Both the position numbers and the translations under genes were made by a program. From an uncultured bacterium (lineage in GTDB: Bacteria; Bacillota; Clostridia; Oscillospirales; Ruminococcaceae), in NCBI GenBank assembly GCA_905215965.1, contig CAJMSD010000006.1, positions 62,001-126,000 of the forward strand: DNA of 64,000 nt, read 5' to 3'. Positions within the stretch are counted from its first letter, which is position 1; every line of letters begins with the position of its first letter. The notes below the pieces were generated by a model that did no database searches, was not told the DNA's origin, and was given only the letters and a program-made list of their open reading frames with translations. Positions 1-8,818 of this stretch are shown one piece after another.

Positions 1-284
1 CTATGAACGGCAGGGCCTTTTCCTCGATTAAGCATTCTGCTTTGTATGAAACATTTATCGGCTGCCTTTCCCATTTCGCCGCCAAGAGCGTCTATCTCGC
101 GCACGAGATGACCCTTCGCAGTTCCTCCAATCGACGGATTACATGGCATATTTGCGATTTGATCGAGTGAAATAGTGAACATAGCAGTCTTGCAGCCAAG
201 CCTTGCAGAAGCAAGAGCTGCTTCAATTCCGGCATGACCTGCGCCTACTACGGCAACATCAAATTCTCCCATTATATAAGACAT
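1..284 (-). CDS. mnmG: MnmG (GidA), N-terminal part, runs off window
   Basis: N-terminal 94 residues of the FAD-dependent enzyme that works with MnmE to install the carboxymethylaminomethyl group on wobble U34 of tRNAs. I translated it from the reverse strand. After MSYIMGEFDVAVVGAGHAG there is a GxGxxG dinucleotide-binding fold, then the family-typical NMPCNPSIGGTAKGHLVREI and the ALGGEMGKAAD stretch. The start at 284 is preceded by a GAGGA ribosome site about 7 nt away; an in-frame ATG at 272 is an alternative. It is the last gene of the leftward mnmE-mnmG pair. The 3' end lies outside the window. Confidence 0.95.
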   Translation of the reverse strand, partial: MSYIMGEFDVAVVGAGHAGIEAALASARLGCKTAMFTISLDQIANMPCNPSIGGTAKGHLVREIDALGGEMGKAADKCFIQSRMLNRGKGPAVH

Positions 285-318
285 ATAAATTCCTCATTTA
301 ATTGTTCCACATGGAACA

Positions 319-1680
319 TTATTTTCCGACACAAAATCTTGAAAAAACCTCATCAACAACAGCATCGGTTACTTTTTCACCTGTAAGTTCAAGCAGTGAC
401 TGCTCGGCAGCGTCTATAAGAATTGTTACCGCGTCGAGAAATTCTCCGCTTTCAATAGCAATAATTGCTTCTTTAATATTTATCATAGCCGAATCAATGC
501 ATTTCTTTTGACGTTCGTTTGCAGCAATTGTATTGTCAAAATCAATCTCATTAAGCATAAATTCTGATTCAATTATATTTTCAAGCTGCTCAACTCCGGT
601 GCTGTTTTTAGCGGATAAATATACTATATGTTTAATATATTTTTTAATTATATCATATTCAATTACGTTTTCAATATCATTTTTATTGACGACCGCGATT
701 GATTTTCTATTTTTTATACTCTCTAAAATTTCATAATCGTCCGTGCACAGAGGACAACTGCCGTCGAAAACAGCGATAACAAGATCAGAATTATCAATGC
801 TTTTTACTGCGATATCGATACCTATTTTTTCAATTTTATCATCGGTATCATGTATCCCGGCAGTATCCGATAGTCTCAACACTATATCGCCAAGCTTGAC
901 AGTTTCTTCAATCACGTCACGCGTAGTGCCTGCGATCTCTGTTACAATGCTTCTCTCACAGCCGCTGAGACAATTAAACAGCGTTGATTTTCCTACATTT
1001 GGTTTTCCGATAATAGAAGTTTTTATTCCCTCGCGCAGTATCCTGCCGCTGTCGTAATGCTCTATGATCGAAGAAAGCAAAGCATATATATCGTTAAGCT
1101 CGCCCAGAAGCTTTTCAGGCTCTACAGCAGGAATATCCTCCTCTGGATAATCAGCCCACGCAGCAAGGTCTCCAAGAATACTTATTATTCTGTCAGAGCA
1201 GCTCTTCGTCTTTTTATAAGCAGCTCCGTCACGAAGATTTTCAGCCATTTTCAGCTCTCTTCTTCCCTTTGCAGAAATAATATCCATGACCGACTCAGCC
1301 TGAGTAAGATCCATTTTTCCGTTGAGAAACGACCTTTTCGTAAATTCGCCGGGAAGAGCGTTTTCCGCTCCGTTTTTTAATACTGCTTCAAGAATGAGAC
1401 GCGTTACGTAAAGACCGCCGTGGCACGAAATTTCGACAACATTTTCTCCGGTATAGCTGTGCGGTTCTCTGAAAACCGTAAGAATGCAGTCGTCTATCCT
1501 CTCGCTGCCGTCATAAACTTCACCGTAACAGCAAGTATATCCCTGCATATTTTTTACATCTTTGCTACCAAACGGGCGAAAAATTTTACCTGCAATGATC
1601 AATGCATCGTCGCCTGAAATACGTATGACCGATATGCCTCCCGGTGAGTTCGGCGTTGAAATTGCCGCAATTGTAGACAT
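319..1680 (-). CDS. mnmE: tRNA modification GTPase MnmE
   Basis: GTPase partner of MnmG in 5-carboxymethylaminomethyluridine formation at tRNA U34. The 453-residue length is normal for the family. The N-terminal tetrahydrofolate-binding domain starts MSTIAAISTPNSPGGISVIR. A central G domain has the P-loop GKPNVGKST near residue 225, DTAG (G3) and NKND (G4). The C-terminus ends FCVGK, matching the catalytic CxGK motif. An AGGAG ribosome site precedes the ATG. It lies 34 nt upstream of mnmG and is probably co-transcribed with it. Nothing unusual was seen. Confidence 0.97.
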   Translation of the reverse strand: MSTIAAISTPNSPGGISVIRISGDDALIIAGKIFRPFGSKDVKNMQGYTCCYGEVYDGSERIDDCILTVFREPHSYTGENVVEISCHGGLYVTRLILEAVLKNGAENALPGEFTKRSFLNGKMDLTQAESVMDIISAKGRRELKMAENLRDGAAYKKTKSCSDRIISILGDLAAWADYPEEDIPAVEPEKLLGELNDIYALLSSIIEHYDSGRILREGIKTSIIGKPNVGKSTLFNCLSGCERSIVTEIAGTTRDVIEETVKLGDIVLRLSDTAGIHDTDDKIEKIGIDIAVKSIDNSDLVIAVFDGSCPLCTDDYEILESIKNRKSIAVVNKNDIENVIEYDIIKKYIKHIVYLSAKNSTGVEQLENIIESEFMLNEIDFDNTIAANERQKKCIDSAMINIKEAIIAIESGEFLDAVTILIDAAEQSLLELTGEKVTDAVVDEVFSRFCVGK

Positions 1681-1773
1681 TTTACCACTCCTAAAAAAAC
1701 AACGGCATTAAGCCGTTTAAGAAATATTACAGAAAGCAGATATTTCTATCCGCTTTCCGCATATTATGAAAAA

Positions 1774-2796
1774 TCAAAATTCGATTTTTCCGTAAAGTCC
1801 GCCTTCCATTGAATCCTCCGGCTTTGGTTTTTTATAATCCTTTTCAAAGCTTGTTGAAAGATCAATTTCCCTTGATTCAAATGGTTCTTTTCTTGAATGA
1901 CCGTTTCCTCTGCCGTTTCTTCTGTTATCGTTATTTCTTCTGCCGCCGTTATTTCCTCTTCTCTTAGGATTATTCGAAGAAATAATTATTTTTCTGTAGG
2001 GTTCTTCTCCGACAGAGCGTGAAGATACTCCTTCAATTTCGGAAATAGCCGAATGAATAACGCGTCTCTCATATGGATTCATTGGCTCAAGAGGCTGCGA
2101 ACGGCCTGTTCTGAGGACTGATTTTGCCACCTTTGCAGCAAGCTGTTCAAGAGTTTCCTTTCTCTTTTTGCGGTAGCCGAAGCAATCGATAGTGATCCTG
2201 AAATAATCCTTATCGCCCTTATTTGCGATTATCGAGCAAAGATACTGGATCGAGTCAAGAGTCTCGCCGCGTCTGCCTATTATAGTACCGTTATTATCGC
2301 TTTCGATATTGATAACAGCGCTGTTTTCATTCTGGTACACCTTAAATTCAGCTTTAACATCCATAGCTCTGAGAATGCTTGTGATATAATCCTGTGCAAG
2401 CTTAACCTTAGGATTTATAAGAGATTCATCTTCAATTAATGTAAAGTTTTCGAGAGAATACTCATCTTCGCTGTTTTTAGCGGCATTTTCAGATTTTTCT
2501 TCTGTTTCCTTTTTAACCTCAACAGCTTTTTCTTCGGCAGTATTTTCAGGCACATTTACATTTGAAGCTGTCTGAACTTCATTCTTTTTCTCGGGAACAG
2601 GAGCGCTCTTAGCAATTACTTCGGCTTCATCATTGACAGTAGCCTTGACCTTAAAATCGGTTTTTCCTATGCCGAGAAAGCCTTTCTTTCCCTCCTCGAT
2701 GATTTCGAACTTGATCTCGCTTACATTTTTTCCGAATTTTTTCTCAGCAAGCTCTTTTGCCTCTTCAAGTGTTTTCGCCGTAAAAATTTCAGTCAT
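1774..2796 (-). CDS. jag: Jag/KhpB RNA-binding protein
   Basis: SpoIIIJ-associated RNA-binding protein (Jag, also KhpB), usually encoded next to yidC and implicated in small-RNA and cell-elongation control in Firmicutes. An N-terminal Jag_N domain begins MTEIFTAKTLEEAKELAEKK. A variable acidic linker rich in Glu and Lys follows. A KH domain carries IIGRRGETLDSIQYL near residue 180, and an R3H domain carries NPYERRVIHSAI near 245. A basic Asn/Arg/Gly-rich tail comes after. I start at ATG 2796 because GGAGG lies about 8 nt upstream; a GTG five codons earlier overlaps that site. It is 21 nt downstream of yidC. Confidence 0.93.
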   Translation of the reverse strand: MTEIFTAKTLEEAKELAEKKFGKNVSEIKFEIIEEGKKGFLGIGKTDFKVKATVNDEAEVIAKSAPVPEKKNEVQTASNVNVPENTAEEKAVEVKKETEEKSENAAKNSEDEYSLENFTLIEDESLINPKVKLAQDYITSILRAMDVKAEFKVYQNENSAVINIESDNNGTIIGRRGETLDSIQYLCSIIANKGDKDYFRITIDCFGYRKKRKETLEQLAAKVAKSVLRTGRSQPLEPMNPYERRVIHSAISEIEGVSSRSVGEEPYRKIIISSNNPKRRGNNGGRRNNDNRRNGRGNGHSRKEPFESREIDLSTSFEKDYKKPKPEDSMEGGLYGKIEF

Positions 2797-2817
2797 TTTT
2801 ATTACCTCCACGGATTA

Positions 2818-3966
2818 TTAATCCTCATTATTATCTTCATAATCATCGCCGTATTTTTCAGCCATACGCTTTCTTGCTTCGGCAAGCTTATCGCGGTTAT
2901 ACTTATTCATTTCCGAACGTGAAAGCTTTCCGTCCGAATTTTTCTTTGCAGTTCCGCCGTTCTGCTGCTGTTCGAGCATTTGCTGCTGCTCAAGCATTCT
3001 CTGCATGAAAGTTTTCTTTTCGGGGTGTTTTTCGGCATAAATACGAGCTTTTTCTTTTTCCTTTTCGTTTATGATCTTTGTTCTTTCGTCATTGAAATAG
3101 ATATTCAGACCAAAAGTTATAATAAATGAAAATACAGATGACCATATCCAATAAAAACCAACGCCAGCAGGAACCTGATAAGCAAATACCACAGACATTA
3201 TAGGCATAAGATAGAACATTACGTTCATACAGCCCATATTAGCCATATCCGGATTCTGCTTCTTCTGATAGATCTGAGTATAGATAGTATAAAGAAGCTG
3301 TGCAAGTCCCGCAAAAATTGGTATAAGAAAAAGTATAATGCTTTCTTTATTCCATACTTCTGGTTTGAATTCCGGAGTTTTTCCGAGATTAGCTCCAAAA
3401 AGCGTAAATTTATCACTGAACTCGGTTATTTTATTGAGAATGTCGCTTCCTACGCTTGAAAACTTTTCCGTACCTTCCGCGCCAAGCTGTTCCATAGCTC
3501 TCAGTTCGCATCGGAGGTCGGTCATTCTGATGCCTTCCTTGCCTTTTCCCTCAAGGAGAGCCGAAGCAGCGCTTATAAAGGTGCTTCTTACGCTTTCTTT
3601 AAAGTGAAGGATATGAGTAAGCGGCTTGTAAACAACATCGAGAACTCCGAAAAGAAGAAGCATCTGAACAATAGACGGCAGGCATGACGCCATAGGATTT
3701 ATGCCTTCCTGCTGATAAAGCTTCTGCTGTTCCTCCTGAAGCTTAGTAGGATTATTGCTGTAGCTTTTTTTCAGCTTTTCGATTTTCGGATTAAGAAGTC
3801 TTGTACGCGCGGCACTCTTTTGTGTTTTATAGTTAACAGGGAAAAGAATGATCTTTGTTACAAGAGTAAAGAGCACAATGGCAACAGCATAATTTCCCAC
3901 AAAGCTGTAGATCCAGCTCATAAGGTAACCAAACGGAATACCAATAATATCATAAAGCTTATTCAT
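2818..3966 (-). CDS. yidC: membrane protein insertase YidC/SpoIIIJ
   Basis: Oxa1/YidC/Alb3 family insertase that integrates proteins into the cytoplasmic membrane. Hydrophobic segments are visible at residues 10-45, around 95-115 and 215-290. The family-typical LFTLVTKIILFPVNYKTQKSA lies near the N-terminus, with the inner-groove Arg/Lys region after it. The C-terminus is long, basic and Gln/Lys-rich, as in Firmicutes Type 1 YidC. The region between the first and second membrane segments is longer (residues 125-210) than in Bacillus. It sits in the conserved order rpmH-rnpA-yidD-yidC-jag. Confidence 0.95.
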   Translation of the reverse strand: MNKLYDIIGIPFGYLMSWIYSFVGNYAVAIVLFTLVTKIILFPVNYKTQKSAARTRLLNPKIEKLKKSYSNNPTKLQEEQQKLYQQEGINPMASCLPSIVQMLLLFGVLDVVYKPLTHILHFKESVRSTFISAASALLEGKGKEGIRMTDLRCELRAMEQLGAEGTEKFSSVGSDILNKITEFSDKFTLFGANLGKTPEFKPEVWNKESIILFLIPIFAGLAQLLYTIYTQIYQKKQNPDMANMGCMNVMFYLMPIMSVVFAYQVPAGVGFYWIWSSVFSFIITFGLNIYFNDERTKIINEKEKEKARIYAEKHPEKKTFMQRMLEQQQMLEQQQNGGTAKKNSDGKLSRSEMNKYNRDKLAEARKRMAEKYGDDYEDNNED

Positions 3967-3980
3967 AATTAATATATCCT

Positions 3981-4280
3981 CTAATTATTTGATGATCTCT
4001 GATCTTCATCATTATTATCCGAACATTCATCTGACGAATAATCGTATTTTTTTACTTTAAAGGTAAATTTTTCCGGAACATGATCTATACCTCCCATAGA
4101 CCACGGATTGCAGCGCAAAAGCCTCCATACAGCAAGAAGCGTACCTCTGACCGCTCCGAACCTTTCAATGGCGTCGAGAGCGTATCTGCTGCAGGTAGGA
4201 TAATACTTACATTTCGGCGGAAAAAGCGGAGATATACATTTTCTGTAAAATTTTATAAATAATATAAGTAAATATTTCAT
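3981..4280 (-). CDS. yidD: membrane protein insertion efficiency factor YidD
   Basis: Small (99 aa) YidD family protein that assists YidC-dependent insertion. It shows the amphipathic N-terminus MKYLLILFIKFYRKCISPLF, then the Cys-rich core CKYYPTCSRYALDAIERFG and the RLLRCNPWSMGGIDHVP motif. The start ATG overlaps the rnpA stop codon (ATGA), indicating translational coupling. An acidic, Asp/Ser/Asn-rich tail follows the conserved domain. It stands 14 nt upstream of yidC. Confidence 0.95.
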   Translation of the reverse strand: MKYLLILFIKFYRKCISPLFPPKCKYYPTCSRYALDAIERFGAVRGTLLAVWRLLRCNPWSMGGIDHVPEKFTFKVKKYDYSSDECSDNNDEDQRSSNN

Positions 4281-4645
4281 TTTTTTATCTTTGCTGAAGA
4301 ATAACCGGAATACATTTTATTTACTTCCGTAACGCCGTACTTTTTCATATAAGAGCAGTATTCCTGTGATTTTATAAGGCATATCGGAGCTCTTGCCACA
4401 ATGACAATATCTATTCCGATAGGCATACAAAGCTCACATTCTCTGTAGGCGAGACGGATCAATCTTTTAGCGCGGTTTCTGAAAACCGCATTTCCGATTT
4501 TTTTTCCGGCTGTTATACCGAGCCTGTTATAGGCTTTTCCGTTAGGCATGACATAAATAACAGAATATTTCGAAGCCGAAAATCTTCCCTTTTTATACAG
4601 CCTGAGAAAGTCTTTATTATTGTTTAAAATTTTTGTATAAAGCAT
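4277..4645 (-). CDS. rnpA: ribonuclease P protein component
   Basis: Protein subunit of RNase P, which together with the rnpB RNA removes tRNA 5' leaders. The 122-residue length is typical. The conserved RNR signature is present as NAVFRNRAKRLIRLAYRE, preceded by the basic N-terminal strand segment KGRFSASKYSVIYVMPN. It is encoded between rpmH and yidD and overlaps yidD by 4 nt. A terminator separates it from rpmH, so it probably depends on readthrough or on its own promoter in the 4646-4727 gap. Confidence 0.95.
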   Translation of the reverse strand: MLYTKILNNNKDFLRLYKKGRFSASKYSVIYVMPNGKAYNRLGITAGKKIGNAVFRNRAKRLIRLAYRECELCMPIGIDIVIVARAPICLIKSQEYCSYMKKYGVTEVNKMYSGYSSAKIKK

Positions 4646-4727
4646 AAAAATTCCATTCAGATAAGCAAAATATAATGAGATCTGCTCATATCATAAGTAC
4701 CTTTTCATCAGTATGGACAGTTTCTAA

Positions 4728-4759
4728 CAAAAAAGACCACAAAAATATATTTTGTGGTC
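4728..4759 (-). terminator. Rho-independent terminator after rpmH
   Basis: On the minus strand, a 10-bp stem (GACCACAAAA / TTTTGTGGTC, 4735-4759) with a 5-nt loop is followed by a run of six T. It lies 8 nt after the rpmH stop and probably attenuates transcription into rnpA. Confidence 0.85.
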
Positions 4760-4766
4760 AGCCTCG

Positions 4767-4901
4767 TCAGTGAGTTAATCTTGCTCTGCCCTTGGCTCTT
4801 CTACGAGCTAAAACCTTTCTGCCGTTTTTAGTAGCCATTCTCTTCATGAAGCCGTGTTCCTTTTTTCTGTGGAGCTTCTTAGGCTGATATGTTCTTTTCA
4901 T
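4767..4901 (-). CDS. rpmH: 50S ribosomal protein L34
   Basis: 44-residue L34, translated by hand because it is short: MKRTYQPKKLHRKKEHGF, then MKRMATKNGRKVLARRRAKG and a RARLTH end. This matches the family over its whole length, including the KRTYQP start. A strong GAGGAGG ribosome site lies about 8 nt upstream of the ATG. It is the first gene of the leftward operon and directly flanks the origin, as in most Firmicutes. Its promoter should lie within 4902-5030. Confidence 0.97.
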   Translation of the reverse strand: MKRTYQPKKLHRKKEHGFMKRMATKNGRKVLARRRAKGRARLTH

Positions 4902-5432
4902 ATTCAGTGTCCTCCTCTCTGCGCAAATATATATAAATTTGCTTTATTCACATAGCAACGAACCCATTTGTCCGCATTACACTATAAGATTATATCTTAA
5001 AAATTTACGTATGTCAAGTCATTTGCGAAATTTTTTGTCCGAAAATCATATTTTTAGATAATTTATAAAAATAAGGCAGATCAACTCCCTTTAATTTTCA
5101 ACATCATGTATACAGAAAAAAGTTGAAAATATTGAAAACTCAAAAAACTGTGATAAAAATAAGAATTTTCAACATTAGATTTTCCCCTTGCAGATATGAT
5201 TTAAACATATTTTAAACTGTAAAAGGTTAATTCAACATAGTTTTCAACACATTGTCGAAAACTATGTTGAATCAAAGCGTTTTTTTCTATACCTATGTAC
5301 GTTCAAACCACTTGCAATTTCAAAATGTATATGTTATAATATAGTATATATTTAATATAGGGAAGTATCGTTTTATTATCGGCTGAAAGATCCATGCAGC
5401 TGAAAGTTTCCTAAAAAATACGGAGGTAAAAT
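4902..5432. other. oriC: oriC, upstream DnaA-box region (rpmH-dnaA)
   Basis: 531-bp AT-rich region between divergent rpmH and dnaA. Exact TTTTCAACA boxes lie at 5095-5103, 5166-5174 and 5241-5249. A one-mismatch reverse box is at 5121-5129 and further TTCAACA-type sites at 5230-5237 and 5265-5272. The strictly AT stretch 5041-5080 and 5180-5220 could serve as unwinding regions. The dnaA promoter probably includes the TATAAT-like sequence near 5335-5345. Origin function is inferred from position and box density. Confidence 0.85.
5230..5272. repeat. 16-bp-arm inverted repeat built on DnaA boxes
   Basis: Perfect inverted repeat: arms 5230-5245 (ATTCAACATAGTTTTC) and 5257-5272, with an 11-nt loop. 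The left arm continues into an exact TTTTCAACA box. A direct copy of 20 nt (5231-5250) recurs at 6811-6830 behind dnaA. Confidence 0.9.
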
Positions 5433-6803
5433 ATGAATTCATTTGAGGAAGTTTTTGAAAATGTAAAAAAATATTGCCTTGAAAACAAAAAAATATCGGG
5501 AATCGGCGTAACAACTTGGATAAACTCAATGAAGCCTGTTGAATTCAACGGAACTGATGCAATATTCAGTGTTCCGGCTGAATTTCAGAAAAATATAGTT
5601 CTTAAAAATTTCAAGACTCCGCTAAGCGAAGCTTTTATGAATATACTCGGATTTGAAGTAAATCTCGTTATCAACGTAGAATCCGACGAGGTTTCCGAAG
5701 TCCATGTACCGACCGACGCTGAACTTGAACAGAAACACGCCGAGCTTGAACAATCCTATAAATTTGCCAACTATGATTATACTTTCGATACCTTTATCGA
5801 GGGCCGTTCGAATGAATTTGCGCTTGCCTGCAGTAAATCGGTTGCAAAAAACTGCGGAACAAAGGCAGTTTCAATGTATAATCCCCTTTTTATCTACGGT
5901 CCGTCGGGAATGGGAAAAACTCACCTTATAACGGCTATAGCCAATGAAGTCAGAAAAAATCATCCCGAATTCAATGTTGTTTACGTTACAAGCGAAACAT
6001 TTGCAAACGACCTTATCAGCGCTCTCAACACAAATCTTATTTCGGATTTCCATGAAAAATACAGAAATTCCGACATTCTTCTTATCGACGATATTCAGTT
6101 CTTTGCTCATAAGGAGCGTATGCAGGAGGAATTTTTCCATACCTTCTATAAGCTCTATCAGGAGGGAAAGCAGATAGTTATAACCTCGGATAAACCTCCG
6201 AAGGAGCTTATAACTCTTGAGGAACGTCTCAGAACGCGTTTTGAGGGCGGACTTATTGCTGATATATCGGCTCCTGACTATGAAACAAGACTTGCTATAA
6301 TCAACCGCAAGTCAGAGCTTCTTGAATTGAAAATGCCAAGCGAGGTTGCCGAATTCATGGCAAACCGCCTTAAATCAAATATCCGTCAGCTTGAGGGAGC
6401 AGTCCTCAAACTGAAAGCTTTGAATCATCTTGCAGGAAGTCCTATAACAATATCAATGGCGCAAAGTGTTATCAGAGATGTTCTGACAGACGATCAGCCT
6501 ATTCCTATAACAGTTGAAAAGATAATATCAGAAGTGTCGACCGTATATGGCGTTTCTCCTGACGATCTTCGTTCAAACAAGAGAAGCGCTCAGATATCAA
6601 TCGCCCGTAAGGTGGCTATATACGTTATCAGAGAAATAACGCAAATGCCTCTTGCATCTATCGGAACGGAATTCAACGGACGCGATCATTCAACTATAGT
6701 TTACTCGGTTAACAGCGTTGCCGACGGTATAAAAAAAGATCCTAATCTCAAAAATCTTGTAAACGACATAATTAAAAATATCAAAGACAAAAGCAAGGTT
6801 TGA
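5433..6803 (+). CDS. dnaA: chromosomal replication initiator DnaA
   Basis: AAA+ initiator that binds DnaA boxes and opens oriC. It has 456 residues, normal for Firmicutes. An N-terminal DnaB/loader-interaction domain is followed by a short linker (residues 90-110). Walker A is GPSGMGKT near residue 156 and Walker B is LLIDDIQF near 215. The arginine-finger region has LRTRFEGGL. Domain IV carries the DNA-binding signature GRDHSTIVYSV near 416. GGAGG lies 7 nt before the ATG. Box clusters on both sides suggest autoregulation. Confidence 0.98.
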   Translation: MNSFEEVFENVKKYCLENKKISGIGVTTWINSMKPVEFNGTDAIFSVPAEFQKNIVLKNFKTPLSEAFMNILGFEVNLVINVESDEVSEVHVPTDAELEQKHAELEQSYKFANYDYTFDTFIEGRSNEFALACSKSVAKNCGTKAVSMYNPLFIYGPSGMGKTHLITAIANEVRKNHPEFNVVYVTSETFANDLISALNTNLISDFHEKYRNSDILLIDDIQFFAHKERMQEEFFHTFYKLYQEGKQIVITSDKPPKELITLEERLRTRFEGGLIADISAPDYETRLAIINRKSELLELKMPSEVAEFMANRLKSNIRQLEGAVLKLKALNHLAGSPITISMAQSVIRDVLTDDQPIPITVEKIISEVSTVYGVSPDDLRSNKRSAQISIARKVAIYVIREITQMPLASIGTEFNGRDHSTIVYSVNSVADGIKKDPNLKNLVNDIIKNIKDKSKV

Positions 6804-7299
6804 TATTAATTTCAACATAGTTTTCAACACTGTGTTGATTATCAGGTTGAAAACTATTTCCACATATATTTTGGCAAAACATGAATTATATGGGAAAAAA
6901 TGAAAACGAAAAATAAAATGCCAAACATTTTTAACTCTTGGAATCTAAACATGAATGTTAATAAAATCATATCTCGGATATGAAAAAGACGGCATTTAAA
7001 CAAATTTTTCCACTTTTCATAAAATTCAACTCCACAATATAAAACAATTTCCACTCAAAATTCAATACATAAATTTTTCTTAACATACCGCAACATTTTT
7101 ACAACACACGCTTGTGGACGAAAAAACGGCTGTTGTTAAAGGAAAAATATGTATTCCAACTTTTCCACAGAGTATACTACAACAACAAATATATTTATTC
7201 TTATCTTTATATATCATATCAAGCTTTGTAATAACTCGGAATTTTATTTCTCGGGAAATTTTTACCGTTTTAATTTAATTTATCTTCGGAGGTATATCA
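6804..7299. other. oriC: oriC, downstream DnaA-box region (dnaA-dnaN)
   Basis: 496-bp gene-free, AT-rich spacer. Exact boxes are TTTTCAACA (6821-6829) and TTTTCCACA (7161-7169). One-mismatch boxes lie at 6856-6864 and 7006-7014, and a TGTGGACGA element at about 7113. An inverted repeat (ATAGTTTTCAAC at 6817-6828 against 6846-6857) mirrors the one upstream of dnaA. Together with 4902-5432 this gives the two-part arrangement known from Bacillus oriC. The dnaN promoter must also lie here. Confidence 0.8.
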
Positions 7300-8406
7300 A
7301 TGAAATTTATATGTAACAAATCTGAACTCAGTGAAGCTATCGGAAATGTTTCCAGAGCTGTTTCTCCAAAATCAACAATTCCTGCACTTGAAGGCATAAA
7401 GGTAAGAATTGCTCCCGGAAAGCTTGAACTCACCGCTTATAATCTTGAAATGGGAATAAGAACAACTATAAACGCGGAAACCTCCGACAGCGGAGAATTC
7501 GTAGTAAGCGCAAGACTTTTCAGTGAATTCACAAGACGTATGTCCGGCGATGTTATATCTTTCGATGTTGATGAAAATCTTGTTATTACGATCTCCTGCG
7601 TTGCTACCGAATGCAGCTTTTCGGCAATGTCTGCAAATGAGTATCCCGAGCTTCCAAAGGTAGATTCGGCAAGAAGCTTTTCCGTAGCGCAGTCAACTCT
7701 TAAAAGCATGATCAATCAGACAAGCTATGCAGCTTCTCTCAACGAAAGCAAGCCCGTTCTTACGGGAGAGCTTTTCGATATCGAAGACGGAAGCTTTAAC
7801 ATGGTAGCTATTGACGGATTCAGACTTGCTATCAGAAGCGAAGCTATAAACTGCAGTGAAAAATATCATTTTGTCGTTCCTAAAAAAGCTCTTCTTGAAG
7901 TTTCTTCTCTTATAAAGGACGATGCCGACGACAAGATCTGCAATATATGCACAAATGACAGACACATTATTTTTGAGATAAATAATGTTTTCGTTATTTC
8001 ACGTTTGCTTGAGGGAGCTTTTCATAATTATAAGCTCAGTATTCCAAACGGCTGCAAAACCGAGGTAATTTTAAATAAAAAGGATTTTTCTACCTGCCTT
8101 GAAAGATGCTCTCTTTTGATAGATGAAAAAAATAAGTGTCCGATAAAATGCGAAGCTGCCGGAAATTCCATAAAGATAAGCTGCCGCACCGGTATCGGTA
8201 AAATAAACGATGCAGTTCCTGCCGATATTTCGGGAGAAACCGTAACGATCGGCTTCAATAACAAGCTTGTCCTTGAAGCTCTTAAAGCTGCCGAGGGCGA
8301 TAAAATAAAGATTCGCTTTAACGGAGCTATGAAGGTCATTGAGATACTGCCTCTTGACGGCGAAAATTATATCTTCCTTATCATGCCGATTCAGCTTAAA
8401 AATTAA
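7300..8406 (+). CDS. dnaN: DNA polymerase III beta subunit (sliding clamp)
   Basis: Ring-shaped processivity clamp for DNA polymerase III. The 368-residue length is normal. It begins MKFICNKSELSEAIGNVSRAV, followed by the typical KSTIPALEGIKV. Three topologically similar clamp domains are inferred from length. The C-terminus ends in the canonical type of segment (YIFLIMPIQLKN), close to the family's PMR-type ending. A GGAGG ribosome site lies 7 nt upstream of the ATG. It follows dnaA after the second origin cluster. Confidence 0.97.
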   Translation: MKFICNKSELSEAIGNVSRAVSPKSTIPALEGIKVRIAPGKLELTAYNLEMGIRTTINAETSDSGEFVVSARLFSEFTRRMSGDVISFDVDENLVITISCVATECSFSAMSANEYPELPKVDSARSFSVAQSTLKSMINQTSYAASLNESKPVLTGELFDIEDGSFNMVAIDGFRLAIRSEAINCSEKYHFVVPKKALLEVSSLIKDDADDKICNICTNDRHIIFEINNVFVISRLLEGAFHNYKLSIPNGCKTEVILNKKDFSTCLERCSLLIDEKNKCPIKCEAAGNSIKISCRTGIGKINDAVPADISGETVTIGFNNKLVLEALKAAEGDKIKIRFNGAMKVIEILPLDGENYIFLIMPIQLKN

Positions 8407-8426
8407 TTTTTAAAGAGGAAAATATT

Positions 8427-8798
8427 ATGATGATAATGTACAAGGTATACGATTACTCTGTAAAAGCAACTCTTCTTGCTAATTTAAGAAATTTTGGCGC
8501 TATTATTTTAGCCGCATTCGGTATAGTTTTTATATTTGAACAAAGCAGCATATCAAAGAAAATAATAGGAATATTACTCGTAGTTGCTGCGGTGGTTCTT
8601 TTATTCCTGCTTAAAAATTTACCTGACAAAATTGCGGAAGAGGATTTTGACAGAAAAATAAGAAGCAATGCAAAATTTGCGTACAGATATTGCTGCAGAT
8701 ATCCCGAAAAATATGAAGCAGTATGCGAAGTGAATCAGGAATTTGCTGAAAATTATTATGTTAATGAAAAAAATAAAATAGTTAAATACGGAAAATAA
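8427..8798 (+). CDS. small membrane protein of unknown function
   Basis: 123-residue protein that I do not recognise. Two hydrophobic helices (about residues 23-38 and 46-64) are joined by a short Ser/Lys loop. A charged soluble C-terminus contains three Cys (RYCCRY, CEVNQ) and many Tyr. The start is one of three clustered ATGs (8427, 8430, 8436) behind AGAGGA. It lies 20 nt after dnaN and 20 nt before the S4 gene, so it is probably in the dnaN-yaaA-recF operon. The position is unusual, because dnaN is normally followed directly by yaaA. Confidence 0.75.
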   Translation: MMIMYKVYDYSVKATLLANLRNFGAIILAAFGIVFIFEQSSISKKIIGILLVVAAVVLLFLLKNLPDKIAEEDFDRKIRSNAKFAYRYCCRYPEKYEAVCEVNQEFAENYYVNEKNKIVKYGK

Positions 8799-8818
8799 AT
8801 TTTCGAAAAGAGAAAAAT

